Of a stretch of DNA of 64,000 nucleotides, positions 45,330-53,382 are shown piece after piece; position 1 is the first letter of the stretch; each line of letters opens with the position of its first letter. The notes under the pieces were generated by a model. That model ran no database searches, had not been told where the DNA came from, and saw only the letters and a program-made list of their open reading frames with translations. The position numbers were made by a program, and so were the translations under genes. The stretch spans positions 62,001 through 126,000 of the forward strand of contig CAJWBQ010000005.1 in NCBI GenBank assembly GCA_913020115.1. The letters run 5' to 3'. This DNA comes from an uncultured Cellvibrionales bacterium. Lineage in GTDB: Bacteria > Pseudomonadota > Gammaproteobacteria > Pseudomonadales > Cellvibrionaceae.

Positions 45330-45683
45330 GGTCGAGGCGCTAGTACGCAAAGGATAGACGGTGCTAGTGCGGCTAAGAAAAGCAGTGCCAGCGCGCCAGG
45401 ATAGGCAGTGCCCGCTCCACCACGCCCGAACGCTCGCTTTACCCCTCTGACCAACCCGCTGCGGAACTCGCAAGGAGACGCTCAGACAGTCCTCGCTCAA
45501 TGACGTTGGTCAGAGGGGTAAAGCGAGACACGCGTTCTGAATGGGCGCGGCGGAGCAGGCACTGCCTATCCTTAATTCTGTGCTCACCCCCCCCCTTTTT
45601 TTAATGTGCCACTTTGATCTTTTGATATGCTGTCTTGGTGCTCGGTCGACTGGAATTTGTATTTTTAATTTGTTGGGGGTTTT
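45330..45683. other. intergenic with long inverted repeat and C9T7 run
   Basis: 354 nt. Holds the long inverted repeat (45398-45572), a C9 then T7 run (45587-45602) and, just before the repeat, a diverged direct copy of its outer end (GGATAGACGGTGCT at about 45350 against GGATAGGCAGTGCC). Nothing protein-like. Confidence 0.7.
45398..45572. repeat. long imperfect inverted repeat (MITE-like)
   Basis: Left arm 45398-45455 and right arm 45505-45572 are complementary over about 58 positions, differing by a few substitutions and two 5-nt insertions in the right arm. The innermost 19-21 bp (starting CTCGCTTTACCCCTCTG) is perfect and the outer AGGATAGGCAGTGCC is perfect. Loop 49 nt. It might be a non-autonomous mobile element or a large RNA hairpin. 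No target-site duplication could be identified by eye. Confidence 0.8.
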
Positions 45684-46472
45684 ATGCGGGGGCTACCTGT
45701 TGAGGATTTGACGGTCACTGTTTTGCAGCAGGCGCTTGTCTGGCAAGACGCGGTGGCTAATCGTGAGGCTTTTGGGTCGGCGATTTTGACTCTGCAGACG
45801 CCTAGTGATCTTGTGGTGCTGCCGGAGATGTTTACGGCGGGGTTTTCTATGGACTCTGAGAAGGTGGCTGAGGAGGCTGAGGGACCTACTCTTGCCTGGA
45901 TGCGGGAGATGGCGGCGGTGTCTGGGGCGGTTGTTGTGGGAAGTTATGGGGTTCGAGCACTGCAGGGGGTGGTGAATCGCTTGGTGTGGATGCGGCCTGA
46001 TGGATCTTTTGAGTTTTATGATAAACGCCATTTGTTTCGCATGGCTGGTGAGCATGAGCGTTATGTGGCGGGGGGTGAGCGGCTTGTGGTGGAGCTTAAG
46101 GGCTGGCGCTGCTGCCCTTTGATTTGCTATGACTTGCGCTTTCCTGTCTGGTGCCGCAACCGGGATGATTATGATTTGTTGTTGTTTGTGGCAAATTGGC
46201 CGGCGGCGCGGGCGTTTCCTTGGCGTACGCTGCTGTTGGCGCGGGCGATGGAGAATTTGAGTTGTGTGGTGGGGGTGAACCGGGTGGGTGTGGACGGTAA
46301 TGGTTACGCTTATTCTGGGGACAGTGTTGTTTTGGATGCGCAGGGGCGGGCTCTGGTGGAACCTCTGGATAGGGAGGGGGCGTTTACAGCGGTGTTGAGC
46401 GCGCAGGAGCTGCGGCGTTTTCGGGAGAAGTTTCCGGCAAATTTGGACGCGGATGATTTTTCGCTGCTCTAG
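45684..46472 (+). CDS. yafV: nitrilase-superfamily omega-amidase (YafV type)
   Basis: 262-aa carbon-nitrogen hydrolase with the triad Glu48 (VVLPEMF), Lys114 (YDKRHLF) and Cys148 (LICYDLRFP). These fit the YafV/NIT2 omega-amidase branch that removes the amide from alpha-ketoglutaramate and alpha-ketosuccinamate. Such amidases complete aminotransferases that use glutamine or methionine; a class V aminotransferase lies just upstream, beyond the repeat, which is suggestive only. The plus strand is unusually G-rich in this gene. Confidence 0.85.
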   Translation: MRGLPVEDLTVTVLQQALVWQDAVANREAFGSAILTLQTPSDLVVLPEMFTAGFSMDSEKVAEEAEGPTLAWMREMAAVSGAVVVGSYGVRALQGVVNRLVWMRPDGSFEFYDKRHLFRMAGEHERYVAGGERLVVELKGWRCCPLICYDLRFPVWCRNRDDYDLLLFVANWPAARAFPWRTLLLARAMENLSCVVGVNRVGVDGNGYAYSGDSVVLDAQGRALVEPLDREGAFTAVLSAQELRRFREKFPANLDADDFSLL

Positions 46473-46493
46473 GCTGGGGCGGTTTGGGTTGTT

Positions 46494-47066
46494 GTGGTTA
46501 ATGCAGGGTTCATTTTGTTGGGCTATGCTGGCGAATTGTTGTATTTAATGGGTAGGCTTTTGTCTTTTTTCCTGAATTTTCTTTTGTGCTTTTTACTCAT
46601 CGGCGGGTCGCTTGACTCGTTGGCGAATGATGCTGTGAGCACGTCTAACGCTGACGCTGAGGCTTCGTCTGAAGTTCGGGAGGGGGAGACTATCTGGCTG
46701 GAGAAAAAAATTAAGCCTTCAACACGCTGGCTTGAGGGCTTGGTGAAGCCTATGACAACTTGGATGGAGCAGCGGGTTCAAGAGAAGATTCATGGGCCGG
46801 GGCCTGAGAAGCCGACGGTGGTTCAGGTGGTTCCTTCTACGGCTGAGGTTGTGCCCAGTTCGGGAGATTTGATGGATGAGGCGGCTATTGCAAAGTTGGC
46901 TCAGGCTTTGGTTCCAGGGCAGGTGCTGCGAATTAAGCTGCTTCAGAAGCAGCCTTTGCAATACCGGGTGAAGCTTATTTCAAATTCGGGTGAAATTCAT
47001 AAGTTGTATTTAAATGCTCGCAGTGGCGAGCGTATTCCTTTGATAAAACGGCACAAGGAACCTTAA
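46494..47066 (+). CDS. PepSY-domain exported protein
   Basis: 190 aa. A hydrophobic N-terminus (about 20-44) acts as signal or anchor. The C-terminal part (about 130-183: VPGQVLRIKLLQKQPLQY, GEIHKLYLNARSGE) has the PepSY pattern, a fold that inhibits proteases or binds ligands next to sensor kinases. It precedes a response regulator and kinase with 4 nt between, so it is likely their accessory sensor. GTG 46494 is used; an ATG at 46548 is an alternative giving a shorter signal. Confidence 0.7.
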   Translation: MVNAGFILLGYAGELLYLMGRLLSFFLNFLLCFLLIGGSLDSLANDAVSTSNADAEASSEVREGETIWLEKKIKPSTRWLEGLVKPMTTWMEQRVQEKIHGPGPEKPTVVQVVPSTAEVVPSSGDLMDEAAIAKLAQALVPGQVLRIKLLQKQPLQYRVKLISNSGEIHKLYLNARSGERIPLIKRHKEP

Positions 47067-47070
47067 GGCC

Positions 47071-47748
47071 ATGCGAATTTTGTTGGTTGAGGATGATTTG
47101 GAAATTCAGCAGCAGCTACAGGCTTTGTTTGAACGGCGGGAGTTTCAGGTGAATGTGGCCAGTGATGGTATGGAGGCTTTGTTTTACGCAGGGGAATATG
47201 AAATTGACTTGGCTGTTGTGGACCTCGGTTTGCCAAAAATGGATGGCCTGGAGCTGATTGAGAAGCTTCGGCAGGGGCGGCGAGAATTTCCTATTTTGGT
47301 CTTAACTGCGCGAAGTACTTGGAAGTCGAAGGTGGAGGGGCTTGATGCTGGCGCAGATGATTATTTAACGAAGCCTTTTCAGCCTGAGGAGCTTCTCGCT
47401 CGGGTAAATGCTCTGTTGCGGCGTGCGCACGGGCGCACTAGCACGCGTTTGGAGCTGGGGCCTTTGGCCCTGGATACCAGAAATCATGTGATTTATTTAC
47501 ACGATCAGGAGATGGATCTGACGGCGTTTGAGTTTAAGGTCTTGGAGCATTTTCTGATGCACCCGGGAAAGATCGTCACCCGCACGATGCTGATCGATCG
47601 TTTATACGATGATCAAGAGGACCGCGATAGTAATGTGGTGGAGGTGATTGTTGCACGTCTGCGAAAAAAGCTGGGGGTTCGGGACGATTACCGACCTATT
47701 GAGACGCTGCGAGGGCGAGGTTATCGTTTCGTGAGCGGAAATATCTGA
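47071..47748 (+). CDS. OmpR/PhoP-family response regulator
   Basis: 225 aa. Receiver domain with acidic pocket (EDD at 7-9), phospho-acceptor Asp51, Thr79 and Lys101, followed by an OmpR-type winged helix (about 125-222, recognition helix RDSNVVEVIVARLRKKLG). It should bind direct repeats about 11 nt apart; such a pair is present at 49834-49851 before the small lipoprotein and MipA genes. Partner kinase starts 2 nt downstream. Closest by layout to PhoP/QseB-type regulators. Confidence 0.9.
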   Translation: MRILLVEDDLEIQQQLQALFERREFQVNVASDGMEALFYAGEYEIDLAVVDLGLPKMDGLELIEKLRQGRREFPILVLTARSTWKSKVEGLDAGADDYLTKPFQPEELLARVNALLRRAHGRTSTRLELGPLALDTRNHVIYLHDQEMDLTAFEFKVLEHFLMHPGKIVTRTMLIDRLYDDQEDRDSNVVEVIVARLRKKLGVRDDYRPIETLRGRGYRFVSGNI

Positions 47749-47750
47749 GG

Positions 47751-49127
47751 GTGGTTCAGTCCTCTTTAACACGCCGTCTGTTTTTGTCGGCGAGCATTGT
47801 TATCAGTCTGTTTCTAGGGGGAGCGGCACTGCTGTTAGATCGGGCTTTTTCCGCGAGTCTCGAAAATATTGTGCGAGAGAAATTACGATTACACACTTAC
47901 TCTCTGATTACGGTCGCTGAAAATGAAGACGGCAAAATGGAGCTGCCGGCGGTATTGGCGGAACCTCGGTTTAACTCTGCAGATAAACCGCTGTTGGGAA
48001 TAGTGACCGGCGGTAAGGGTGAGGAATATTGGCGGAGTGTGTCGGCGAGCACTTTGCGCTTCTCGTTGCCTATCCCTGACGATGGTGAATGGTTGTTCGG
48101 GCACGCGGAAGACCGTTTAGGCAATCAATATTATGTGTCGAGTTACAGCACGCTTTGGCCTGATGATCGGGGTGGTAAGTCTGCGTTCATTTTTACGGTT
48201 ATGGAAGACATGGAATATTATCAAAGTGATCTTCAAGAGTATCGCTCGGCCATGCTTCTGGCACTGTTGTTGGTTGGGGGTGTGCTGTTGGCCTTGCAAG
48301 CCATCATTTTGCGCTGGGGTTTAATGCCGGTGCGTACACTGGAGGCCGAGGTGGACGCTATGGGGCAGGGTGAATCCCGTTCGCTGTCGGGTCGTTATCC
48401 TTCCGAGTTGCGGGGCCTGGTCAGCAATGTGAATTTATTGATTGATAATGAGCGGCGGCAGCGAGAGAAATATCGCGACCGAATGGCCGATTTGTCACAC
48501 AGTTTAAAAACCCCTTTGTCGGTATTAAAAGGACTGGAGCAGGATGTTACGGAAGGGCATTTGGCTACGGACCCTCAGGCATTGCTTGGTCGTTTGAATC
48601 AGCAGGTGGATAAGATGCGAGGCATCATTGACTATCAGCTGCGGCAGGCCGTCTCGGCAGGGCAAAATATAAGTTTTGTTGCTATTCCTCTTGCGCCGGA
48701 GGTGCTCACTACGCTCGACGCGCTAGACAAGGTCTACGCCCACAAGCAGGTTGTTGCTGAGCTGGAGATCGACGACGATATTCAAGTGTTTGCAGATGAA
48801 GGCGACTTGGCCGAGATATTGGGTAATGTACTCGACAATGCCTATAAGTATTGCGCACGCAAGGTTATGACTCGGGCGACGGTTGTGGCCTTGGGCAGTG
48901 GCCAAGCGAGTGTACGTATAACCATTGAAGACGATGGCGCAGGAGTGCCATTAGCAAAGCGTGGTGAGATCCTTAGGCGCGGGGTGCGCTTAGATTCTAC
49001 CCATGCGGGGCAGGGCTTTGGTTTGGCCATTGTCGCTGATATCATCGCGAGCTATCAAGGCCTTGTAACGGTAGGCGAGTCGGCTTCCGGTGGCGCGTTG
49101 TTTACGCTTGAATTACCCATTCGATAA
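47751..49127 (+). CDS. sensor histidine kinase (PhoQ-like)
   Basis: 458 aa. Two membrane helices (about 7-29 and 165-188) bracket a 135-residue periplasmic sensor; then HAMP-like region, HisKA with phospho-acceptor His250 (DLSHSLKTPLSV) and ATP lid (NVLDNAYKY near 357, GQGFGLAIVADI near 430). Architecture resembles PhoQ. GTG start, 2 nt after the regulator. Sensor input unknown; the PepSY protein could supply it. Confidence 0.9.
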   Translation: MVQSSLTRRLFLSASIVISLFLGGAALLLDRAFSASLENIVREKLRLHTYSLITVAENEDGKMELPAVLAEPRFNSADKPLLGIVTGGKGEEYWRSVSASTLRFSLPIPDDGEWLFGHAEDRLGNQYYVSSYSTLWPDDRGGKSAFIFTVMEDMEYYQSDLQEYRSAMLLALLLVGGVLLALQAIILRWGLMPVRTLEAEVDAMGQGESRSLSGRYPSELRGLVSNVNLLIDNERRQREKYRDRMADLSHSLKTPLSVLKGLEQDVTEGHLATDPQALLGRLNQQVDKMRGIIDYQLRQAVSAGQNISFVAIPLAPEVLTTLDALDKVYAHKQVVAELEIDDDIQVFADEGDLAEILGNVLDNAYKYCARKVMTRATVVALGSGQASVRITIEDDGAGVPLAKRGEILRRGVRLDSTHAGQGFGLAIVADIIASYQGLVTVGESASGGALFTLELPIR

Positions 49128-49148
49128 TTTTAAAAGGACCTATTAAAA

Positions 49149-49469
49149 ATGAATTCCAGTTGGGCTTCCTCAGGTATGAAAATTACCCTGAGTCTATTTT
49201 TAATCATTAATCTAGCGGCGTGCTCCAGTGTCACAATTCGCCAGGACGAAGCTGACAAAGACAACTCTGAACCCACCTACATGGACAGTAAACCTTTCTA
49301 CTTTTTTGGTTTAAAAGGAGAGCATAAGGTAGATGTTAATGAAGTGTGTGATGGTGCAGACGTCAGCCAGATGCAAACAGTGATGACTTCCTCAGATTAT
49401 GTGATTGGCATGATGACTTTGTTCTTCTATGCGCCTAGAACGGCTAAGGTTTGGTGTGAAGATGAATAA
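49149..49469 (+). CDS. Bor-family lipoprotein
   Basis: 106-aa lipoprotein with lipobox LAAC (Cys25). The C-terminal part FYAPRTAKVWCED follows the Bor/Iss pattern of the lambda bor lysogenic-conversion gene, whose product is a surface lipoprotein that helps serum survival. Here it sits chromosomally next to a two-component system, so a role in envelope stress is as likely. GGACC lies upstream of the start. A paralog follows with an 8-nt overlap. Confidence 0.75.
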   Translation: MNSSWASSGMKITLSLFLIINLAACSSVTIRQDEADKDNSEPTYMDSKPFYFFGLKGEHKVDVNEVCDGADVSQMQTVMTSSDYVIGMMTLFFYAPRTAKVWCEDE

Positions 49470-49794
49470 TTTTAGAACGCTTCGTTTTGCCTTGCTCTTG
49501 GGGTTTATGTATCTCGGTTTGGGTTGCAGTACCATTACCTTTGTTCAAGTTGAGCAAGAGGAACCAAAGAATACCGAAACCCGCTGGCATCACACCACCT
49601 TAAATGGCATGGTTGAAATTAGTAGGCCCTTGAATACCCAGTCAATTTGCGGTGATAAAGCGTGGACGGAAATAACTACCGAACACACTTTTTATAATTG
49701 GTTGGCTCAAGTGATTATTCCCGGAATAGAGTTTTTGGTATTTTATAGCCCCTGGACCACTGAGGTGGCGTGTCACGAGGCTGCAGTTCAGTAA
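49462..49794 (+). CDS. second Bor-like lipoprotein
   Basis: 110 aa starting MNNFRTLRF at 49462, overlapping the first Bor gene by 8 nt. Lipobox LGLGC. It ends FYSPWTTEVACHE, the same C-terminal motif as the first (FYAPRTAKVWC), so they look like diverged tandem copies. An upstream frame starting 49429 lacks a signal peptide and is rejected. Function unknown. Confidence 0.75.
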   Translation: MNNFRTLRFALLLGFMYLGLGCSTITFVQVEQEEPKNTETRWHHTTLNGMVEISRPLNTQSICGDKAWTEITTEHTFYNWLAQVIIPGIEFLVFYSPWTTEVACHEAAVQ

Positions 49795-49833
49795 AGTCTC
49801 ATAAAAAATCGTGTTAATGTTCAGTTAATTTTG

Positions 49834-49867
49834 CATTCAGTTTTCATTCAGGCCTTGCCCTTATAGT
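49834..49867 (+). promoter_or_regulatory. candidate response-regulator box and -10
   Basis: Direct repeat CATTCAG at 49834-49840 and 49845-49851, period 11 nt, covers the place where a -35 would be. TATAGT (49862-49867) is the -10. This is the class II activation layout of OmpR-family regulators; a third, more distant TTCAG lies at 49820. It is the likely site for the adjacent regulator. Confidence 0.6.
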
Positions 49868-49908
49868 AGCGTCGTACTTACAAACAACGTGAATCTATTG
49901 GGGCGGCC

Positions 49909-50046
49909 ATGAAACATTCTTTCTTTATTCTACTCACTCTTCTTGTACTTTTTTCACAGGCTTGCTCTGTTCATGAGACGGCTCCTGTCACTCTGTCTGA
50001 GAAGATTGATGCTGAGGATTTTGAAGCTCGTTTATTTGGCCTCTAA
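49909..50046 (+). CDS. 45-aa small lipoprotein
   Basis: A short ORF with a clear signal: MKHSFFILLTLLVLFSQAC, then an acidic mature part (EKIDAEDFEARLFGL). The lipobox SQAC is imperfect. It lies between the candidate regulator box and the MipA gene (51 nt upstream of the latter), so it is probably the first gene of that transcript. A G/C-rich GGGCGG precedes the ATG. No family recognised. Acidic lipopeptides like this can act as kinase modulators, which is speculation. Confidence 0.6.
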   Translation: MKHSFFILLTLLVLFSQACSVHETAPVTLSEKIDAEDFEARLFGL

Positions 50047-50097
50047 TAGAAATATCGAAATTAAATTTTCAAATTACTACAATGCGAGAAATTTTTT

Positions 50098-50877
50098 ATG
50101 AAAACATCAATATCAACAATGGCACTTTCTTTTCTAGGTAGTTTTGTTGCAATGAATACCCTCGCGAGTGACGCGATTGGGCCGGGTGACAGCGACAGTA
50201 AGTGGGTTGTGGGTGGCGCGGTGGGAACTAGTAATAATGCTTATGCCGGAGAAGATAATGAAGGGTTCATATACCCAAATATCGAATATAATGGCGAGCG
50301 GTTTTTTGTCAAAGACGGTACCTTTAACTTAGCCTTGGGACAAAAAGGTGAATTCAGTTACGGTTTGCTGCTGACGCCTAGTGGCAGCTTTCTCGGTGAT
50401 GAGAGTGAATATCGTAAGAACGCCAAGCTAGCAGGTCTGATTGAACGAAAATATACTGTGGAAGGTGGCTATTATGTCAACCACACCACAGACCTTGGGC
50501 GCTTTCACTTTACCATGGCCACTGATCTAGGTAACAAATACAACGGTGTCACCGCTTCGGCTAGCTACACCTTTGATTTGCGTATGGGCGATTGGTATGT
50601 GAACCCTGTTGTTGGCATGGCTTGGATGGGCGAAGATAAAGCTAATCACCTTTTTGGTGTAAGCCAGGCCGAAGCAACCAGCCTTCGTGAGGCTTATGAG
50701 GCCGACTCGGTACTGAATGTATTCGCGGGCGTGCGGGGGCGCTATGAATTAAGCGAGCACTGGGATGTAAATGTTTCAGGCGGCGTAGTGGCCTTGGGCG
50801 ACGGTATTAAAGACAGCTCAATCGTAGATGAAGACTATCTCTACCACACAAGCGTTGGTGTGAACTATAACTTCTAG
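50098..50877 (+). CDS. MipA/OmpV-family outer membrane protein
   Basis: 259-aa beta-barrel with a signal peptide (1-23). The start of the mature part (WVVGGAVGTSNNAYAGED) and the ending YHTSVGVNYNF with C-terminal Phe are those of the MipA/OmpV family. MipA scaffolds peptidoglycan enzymes, while OmpV-type proteins appear in envelope stress regulons. Placement behind the two-component system and repeat box fits regulon membership. A hairpin terminator follows 16 nt after the stop. Confidence 0.85.
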   Translation: MKTSISTMALSFLGSFVAMNTLASDAIGPGDSDSKWVVGGAVGTSNNAYAGEDNEGFIYPNIEYNGERFFVKDGTFNLALGQKGEFSYGLLLTPSGSFLGDESEYRKNAKLAGLIERKYTVEGGYYVNHTTDLGRFHFTMATDLGNKYNGVTASASYTFDLRMGDWYVNPVVGMAWMGEDKANHLFGVSQAEATSLREAYEADSVLNVFAGVRGRYELSEHWDVNVSGGVVALGDGIKDSSIVDEDYLYHTSVGVNYNF

Positions 50878-50893
50878 TCCTCGTTCACAGCGT

Positions 50894-50925
50894 CGTTGGG
50901 TCCCAATTTTGGGTCCCAACGTTTT
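50894..50925 (+). terminator. terminator after MipA gene
   Basis: CGTTGGG pairs with CCCAACG, then a T:T mismatch and an inner CCC/GGG; T-rich tail (TTTTGATTT). Confidence 0.7.
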
Positions 50926-51014
50926 GATTTAGGGACCTTGGAGCATTGTGTTGCGCTATCCTTGAGATATACTTGCTAGTTGAGACCTGAACAGTTCATC
51001 CACTAGCGAGTATT

Positions 51015-51749
51015 ATGCCAATTTATCTTCACAAATTAGTGCTTTTGCTCTTGCTAGGCATCTCGAGCAGCGCCTTTAGCCTAGATCCCCTCAAAATTGA
51101 AATTCGGACGATCGGCTTTCCCCCATACGGAATACTTAATGACCGTGTGGCCAGCGGCATATACTACGATTTGGCTAACAAACTCGCCGCAGCCGTGGGA
51201 TTGGACGCCAGTAACACCGTCGCACCTTATACAAGAATTAGAAGTGGTCTAAAGTCTGGCCGAGCTGATTTGTCCATAATGTTCAAGTACTCTGAGTTGA
51301 ACGACTACGTTGTTTACGTCGCACCTCTACCAACTTTGAAAACCGTAGTGGTGGGCTTGAAAGGGTCTTCGTTTGATTCGATACAAAGCCTAGAGAATAA
51401 GCGTATAGCTTATCTTCGAGGTGGCAGTTTTAGTGAGCAAATCGACAACAATCCTAACATTCAGAAATATCGCACAACAAACTTCCTACAGGGTGTGAAG
51501 ATGTTGTTAGGTGGTCGGGTGGACGCCATTATAGGCCCCATGGAGCCAATTTTAGCCGCGGCTGCAAAGAGTAATCTGAGCAACGATTTGTTTGGTACTC
51601 CCTTTGTGGTTGCCGAGCGAACGCCGTGGATTCAAATATCTAAAAAGGGTGCCTTAGTGCCCTATGTGGAACTACTAAGAGAAGAGTTTGCGTTAATACA
51701 GGCTCGCGGTGATTTGGAATTGCTTCGTCGTCAATACACACAAAATTAA
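51015..51749 (+). CDS. orphan solute-binding protein
   Basis: 244-aa family 3 periplasmic binding protein with signal peptide (1-22). Pattern IRTIGFPPYGILND near 30, LKSGRADLSIMF near 78, and a lobe crossing at LRGGSFSEQ. Similar in size and pattern to the other orphan at 17.5 kb, but too diverged to be a recent copy. No permease nearby. Amino-acid-type ligand likely by family only. Confidence 0.75.
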   Translation: MPIYLHKLVLLLLLGISSSAFSLDPLKIEIRTIGFPPYGILNDRVASGIYYDLANKLAAAVGLDASNTVAPYTRIRSGLKSGRADLSIMFKYSELNDYVVYVAPLPTLKTVVVGLKGSSFDSIQSLENKRIAYLRGGSFSEQIDNNPNIQKYRTTNFLQGVKMLLGGRVDAIIGPMEPILAAAAKSNLSNDLFGTPFVVAERTPWIQISKKGALVPYVELLREEFALIQARGDLELLRRQYTQN

Positions 51750-51755
51750 TGGAGC

Positions 51756-53030
51756 TTAAGCTTCAGCGTAGGCCTTGGCGACTTCCTCACTGATTATCTT
51801 GACACCTCGTTGAACGGTATCTTCGTCTTGGGCGTAAGAGACACGAATGCATTCGTTTTTGTGGGCCCAGTCATCATCCATGCCGACAAAGAAGTTTTGC
51901 CCCGGAACAATTAATACACCCCGCTTTTTTAGGCGTTCGTAGAGTGCTTGGCTGCTGATAGGCAAGCCTTCAAACCACAGCCATAAGAAAATTGCGCCCT
52001 CGGGTTTGTGGATATGGTAGGGCAGGTCGCCTAATTGCTTTTGAAACCAGCGCACAGTTTGCTGTGAACGCTCGCGATAAAATGGCGTGACATAGTCTCT
52101 AGTGATGGAGAGTATCTCTCCGGTTTTGAATAGTTCTTTTGCCAGTGCTGGCCCCAAATTACCACAGGCCAAACTCACAATAGTGTTGGCGCTGGTATAA
52201 GCCTGAATGATCTCTTCCTTGGCGACAACAATACCCGTGCGGGCACCTGGAAGGCCAAGTTTCGATAAGCTCAGAGCAAGAATGGTGTTTTCATTCCAGT
52301 GAGGTTTGGCGTCGTTAAACAAAATGTTGGGAAACGGCAGGCCGTAAGCGCCGTCAATAATCAGCGGAATGCCTTTCTTTTGTGCCAATTCATCAAGATG
52401 AGCGATTTCATCGTCGGTTAACACGTTACCCGTTGGGTTGGTGGGGCGGGAGACGCAAAGCGCGGCGGTTTGTTCGTTAATGCTCAGCTGAGAAAAGTCT
52501 ATGTGATATTTAAATAGGTGATTGTCGAACAGCTCAATACTGGGCCGAGTAGCGGTAAAAAAGTTATCTGTTAGCCCAATGTCGCCATACCCTAGGTATT
52601 CAGGCGCTAGAGGCAAATGAATGGAGCGGTGGCTGCCATCTGGCATGGCTCCAGCCAGCATATTATAGAGGACAAAAAACGCCGATTGGCTGCCGTTTGA
52701 AATCGCAATGTTATTAGCGCTGAGCTTCCAGCCAAATTGTTTCTTCAGAAAATCGGCAATTTGTGTGCGAAATTCAGCATCACCCTGCGGTGATTGGTAG
52801 ATGCCAAACAAACTGTGGCGCTGACTGGAATCGGCCATTATATGTTCTAGGCGTTTTTGGAAGATGGCCTCCACCTCAGGTAGCCGCCCAGGGTTGCCGC
52901 CCCCCATAAAAATCATGTCAGGGTTTTCATTCAGGGCAGTGCCCAGATCATCCATCAATTCAACTATGCCAGATTCACCCGCAAACTTTTTCCCGAAGGC
53001 TGACAGCTTCACAATCACCTCATTGCACAA
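51756..53030 (-). CDS. avtA: valine--pyruvate aminotransferase
   Basis: PLP fold type I enzyme, AvtA type: GGGNPGRLPEVE near residue 43, SNGSQSAFFVLYNM near 110, SRPTNPTGNVLTDDE near 194 and SLSKLGLPGARTGI near 253 with the PLP Lys. It interconverts valine/pyruvate and 2-oxoisovalerate/alanine. The longest start is TTG at 53030; a GTG at 53012 with GAGG 5 nt upstream gives MKLSAFGKKF and better matches E. coli AvtA. It converges on the solute-binding gene. Confidence 0.9.
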   Translation of the reverse strand: MCNEVIVKLSAFGKKFAGESGIVELMDDLGTALNENPDMIFMGGGNPGRLPEVEAIFQKRLEHIMADSSQRHSLFGIYQSPQGDAEFRTQIADFLKKQFGWKLSANNIAISNGSQSAFFVLYNMLAGAMPDGSHRSIHLPLAPEYLGYGDIGLTDNFFTATRPSIELFDNHLFKYHIDFSQLSINEQTAALCVSRPTNPTGNVLTDDEIAHLDELAQKKGIPLIIDGAYGLPFPNILFNDAKPHWNENTILALSLSKLGLPGARTGIVVAKEEIIQAYTSANTIVSLACGNLGPALAKELFKTGEILSITRDYVTPFYRERSQQTVRWFQKQLGDLPYHIHKPEGAIFLWLWFEGLPISSQALYERLKKRGVLIVPGQNFFVGMDDDWAHKNECIRVSYAQDEDTVQRGVKIISEEVAKAYAEA

Positions 53031-53181
53031 TCAAGTAAAGAAGAGCCGCTATTATAACCACGAACGTGAATTTGGGGAGATGATTTTACAAAAATGAGCG
53101 CTAGGAGTGAGATTGACCATTTGTGGGGGGCAGTGCTTTCTAGTAGTGTGGCGTGTTCAATATGGGAATTTGGAGTGTTTT

Positions 53182-53304
53182 ATGGCGGCGATGTCGAAGA
53201 TCGCTAGGCGTAAAACCGTGGGTTTACTAGGGGGCGATCTAGCCCTTAACGCGGAACAAGTGGCGGGAGGCTATGTATTTGAGCGTTTAAAAGGGGGCGT
53301 TTGA
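53182..53304 (+). CDS. possible 40-aa small protein
   Basis: ATG with GGAG 6 nt upstream, then 40 codons: MAAMSKIARRKT, then GLLGGDLALNAEQVAGG near 19. Not recognised. The GG pairs resemble double-glycine leader peptides only loosely; no bacteriocin genes nearby. It sits in a 350-nt gap between avtA and the exonuclease gene. Could be noise. Confidence 0.4.
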   Translation: MAAMSKIARRKTVGLLGGDLALNAEQVAGGYVFERLKGGV

Positions 53305-53382
53305 TTCGTTCCCGCCGCTGGGTTTACACTAGCGCGCAAACTTACTTGAAAATTATATTTACATTAAACAGTAGACAAAACT

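Noticed and set aside
44643..45500. 285-aa minus-strand open frame
   Set aside because: Antisense to the class V aminotransferase, made by its G-rich strand. His/Arg/Leu-rich, no motif or ribosome site.
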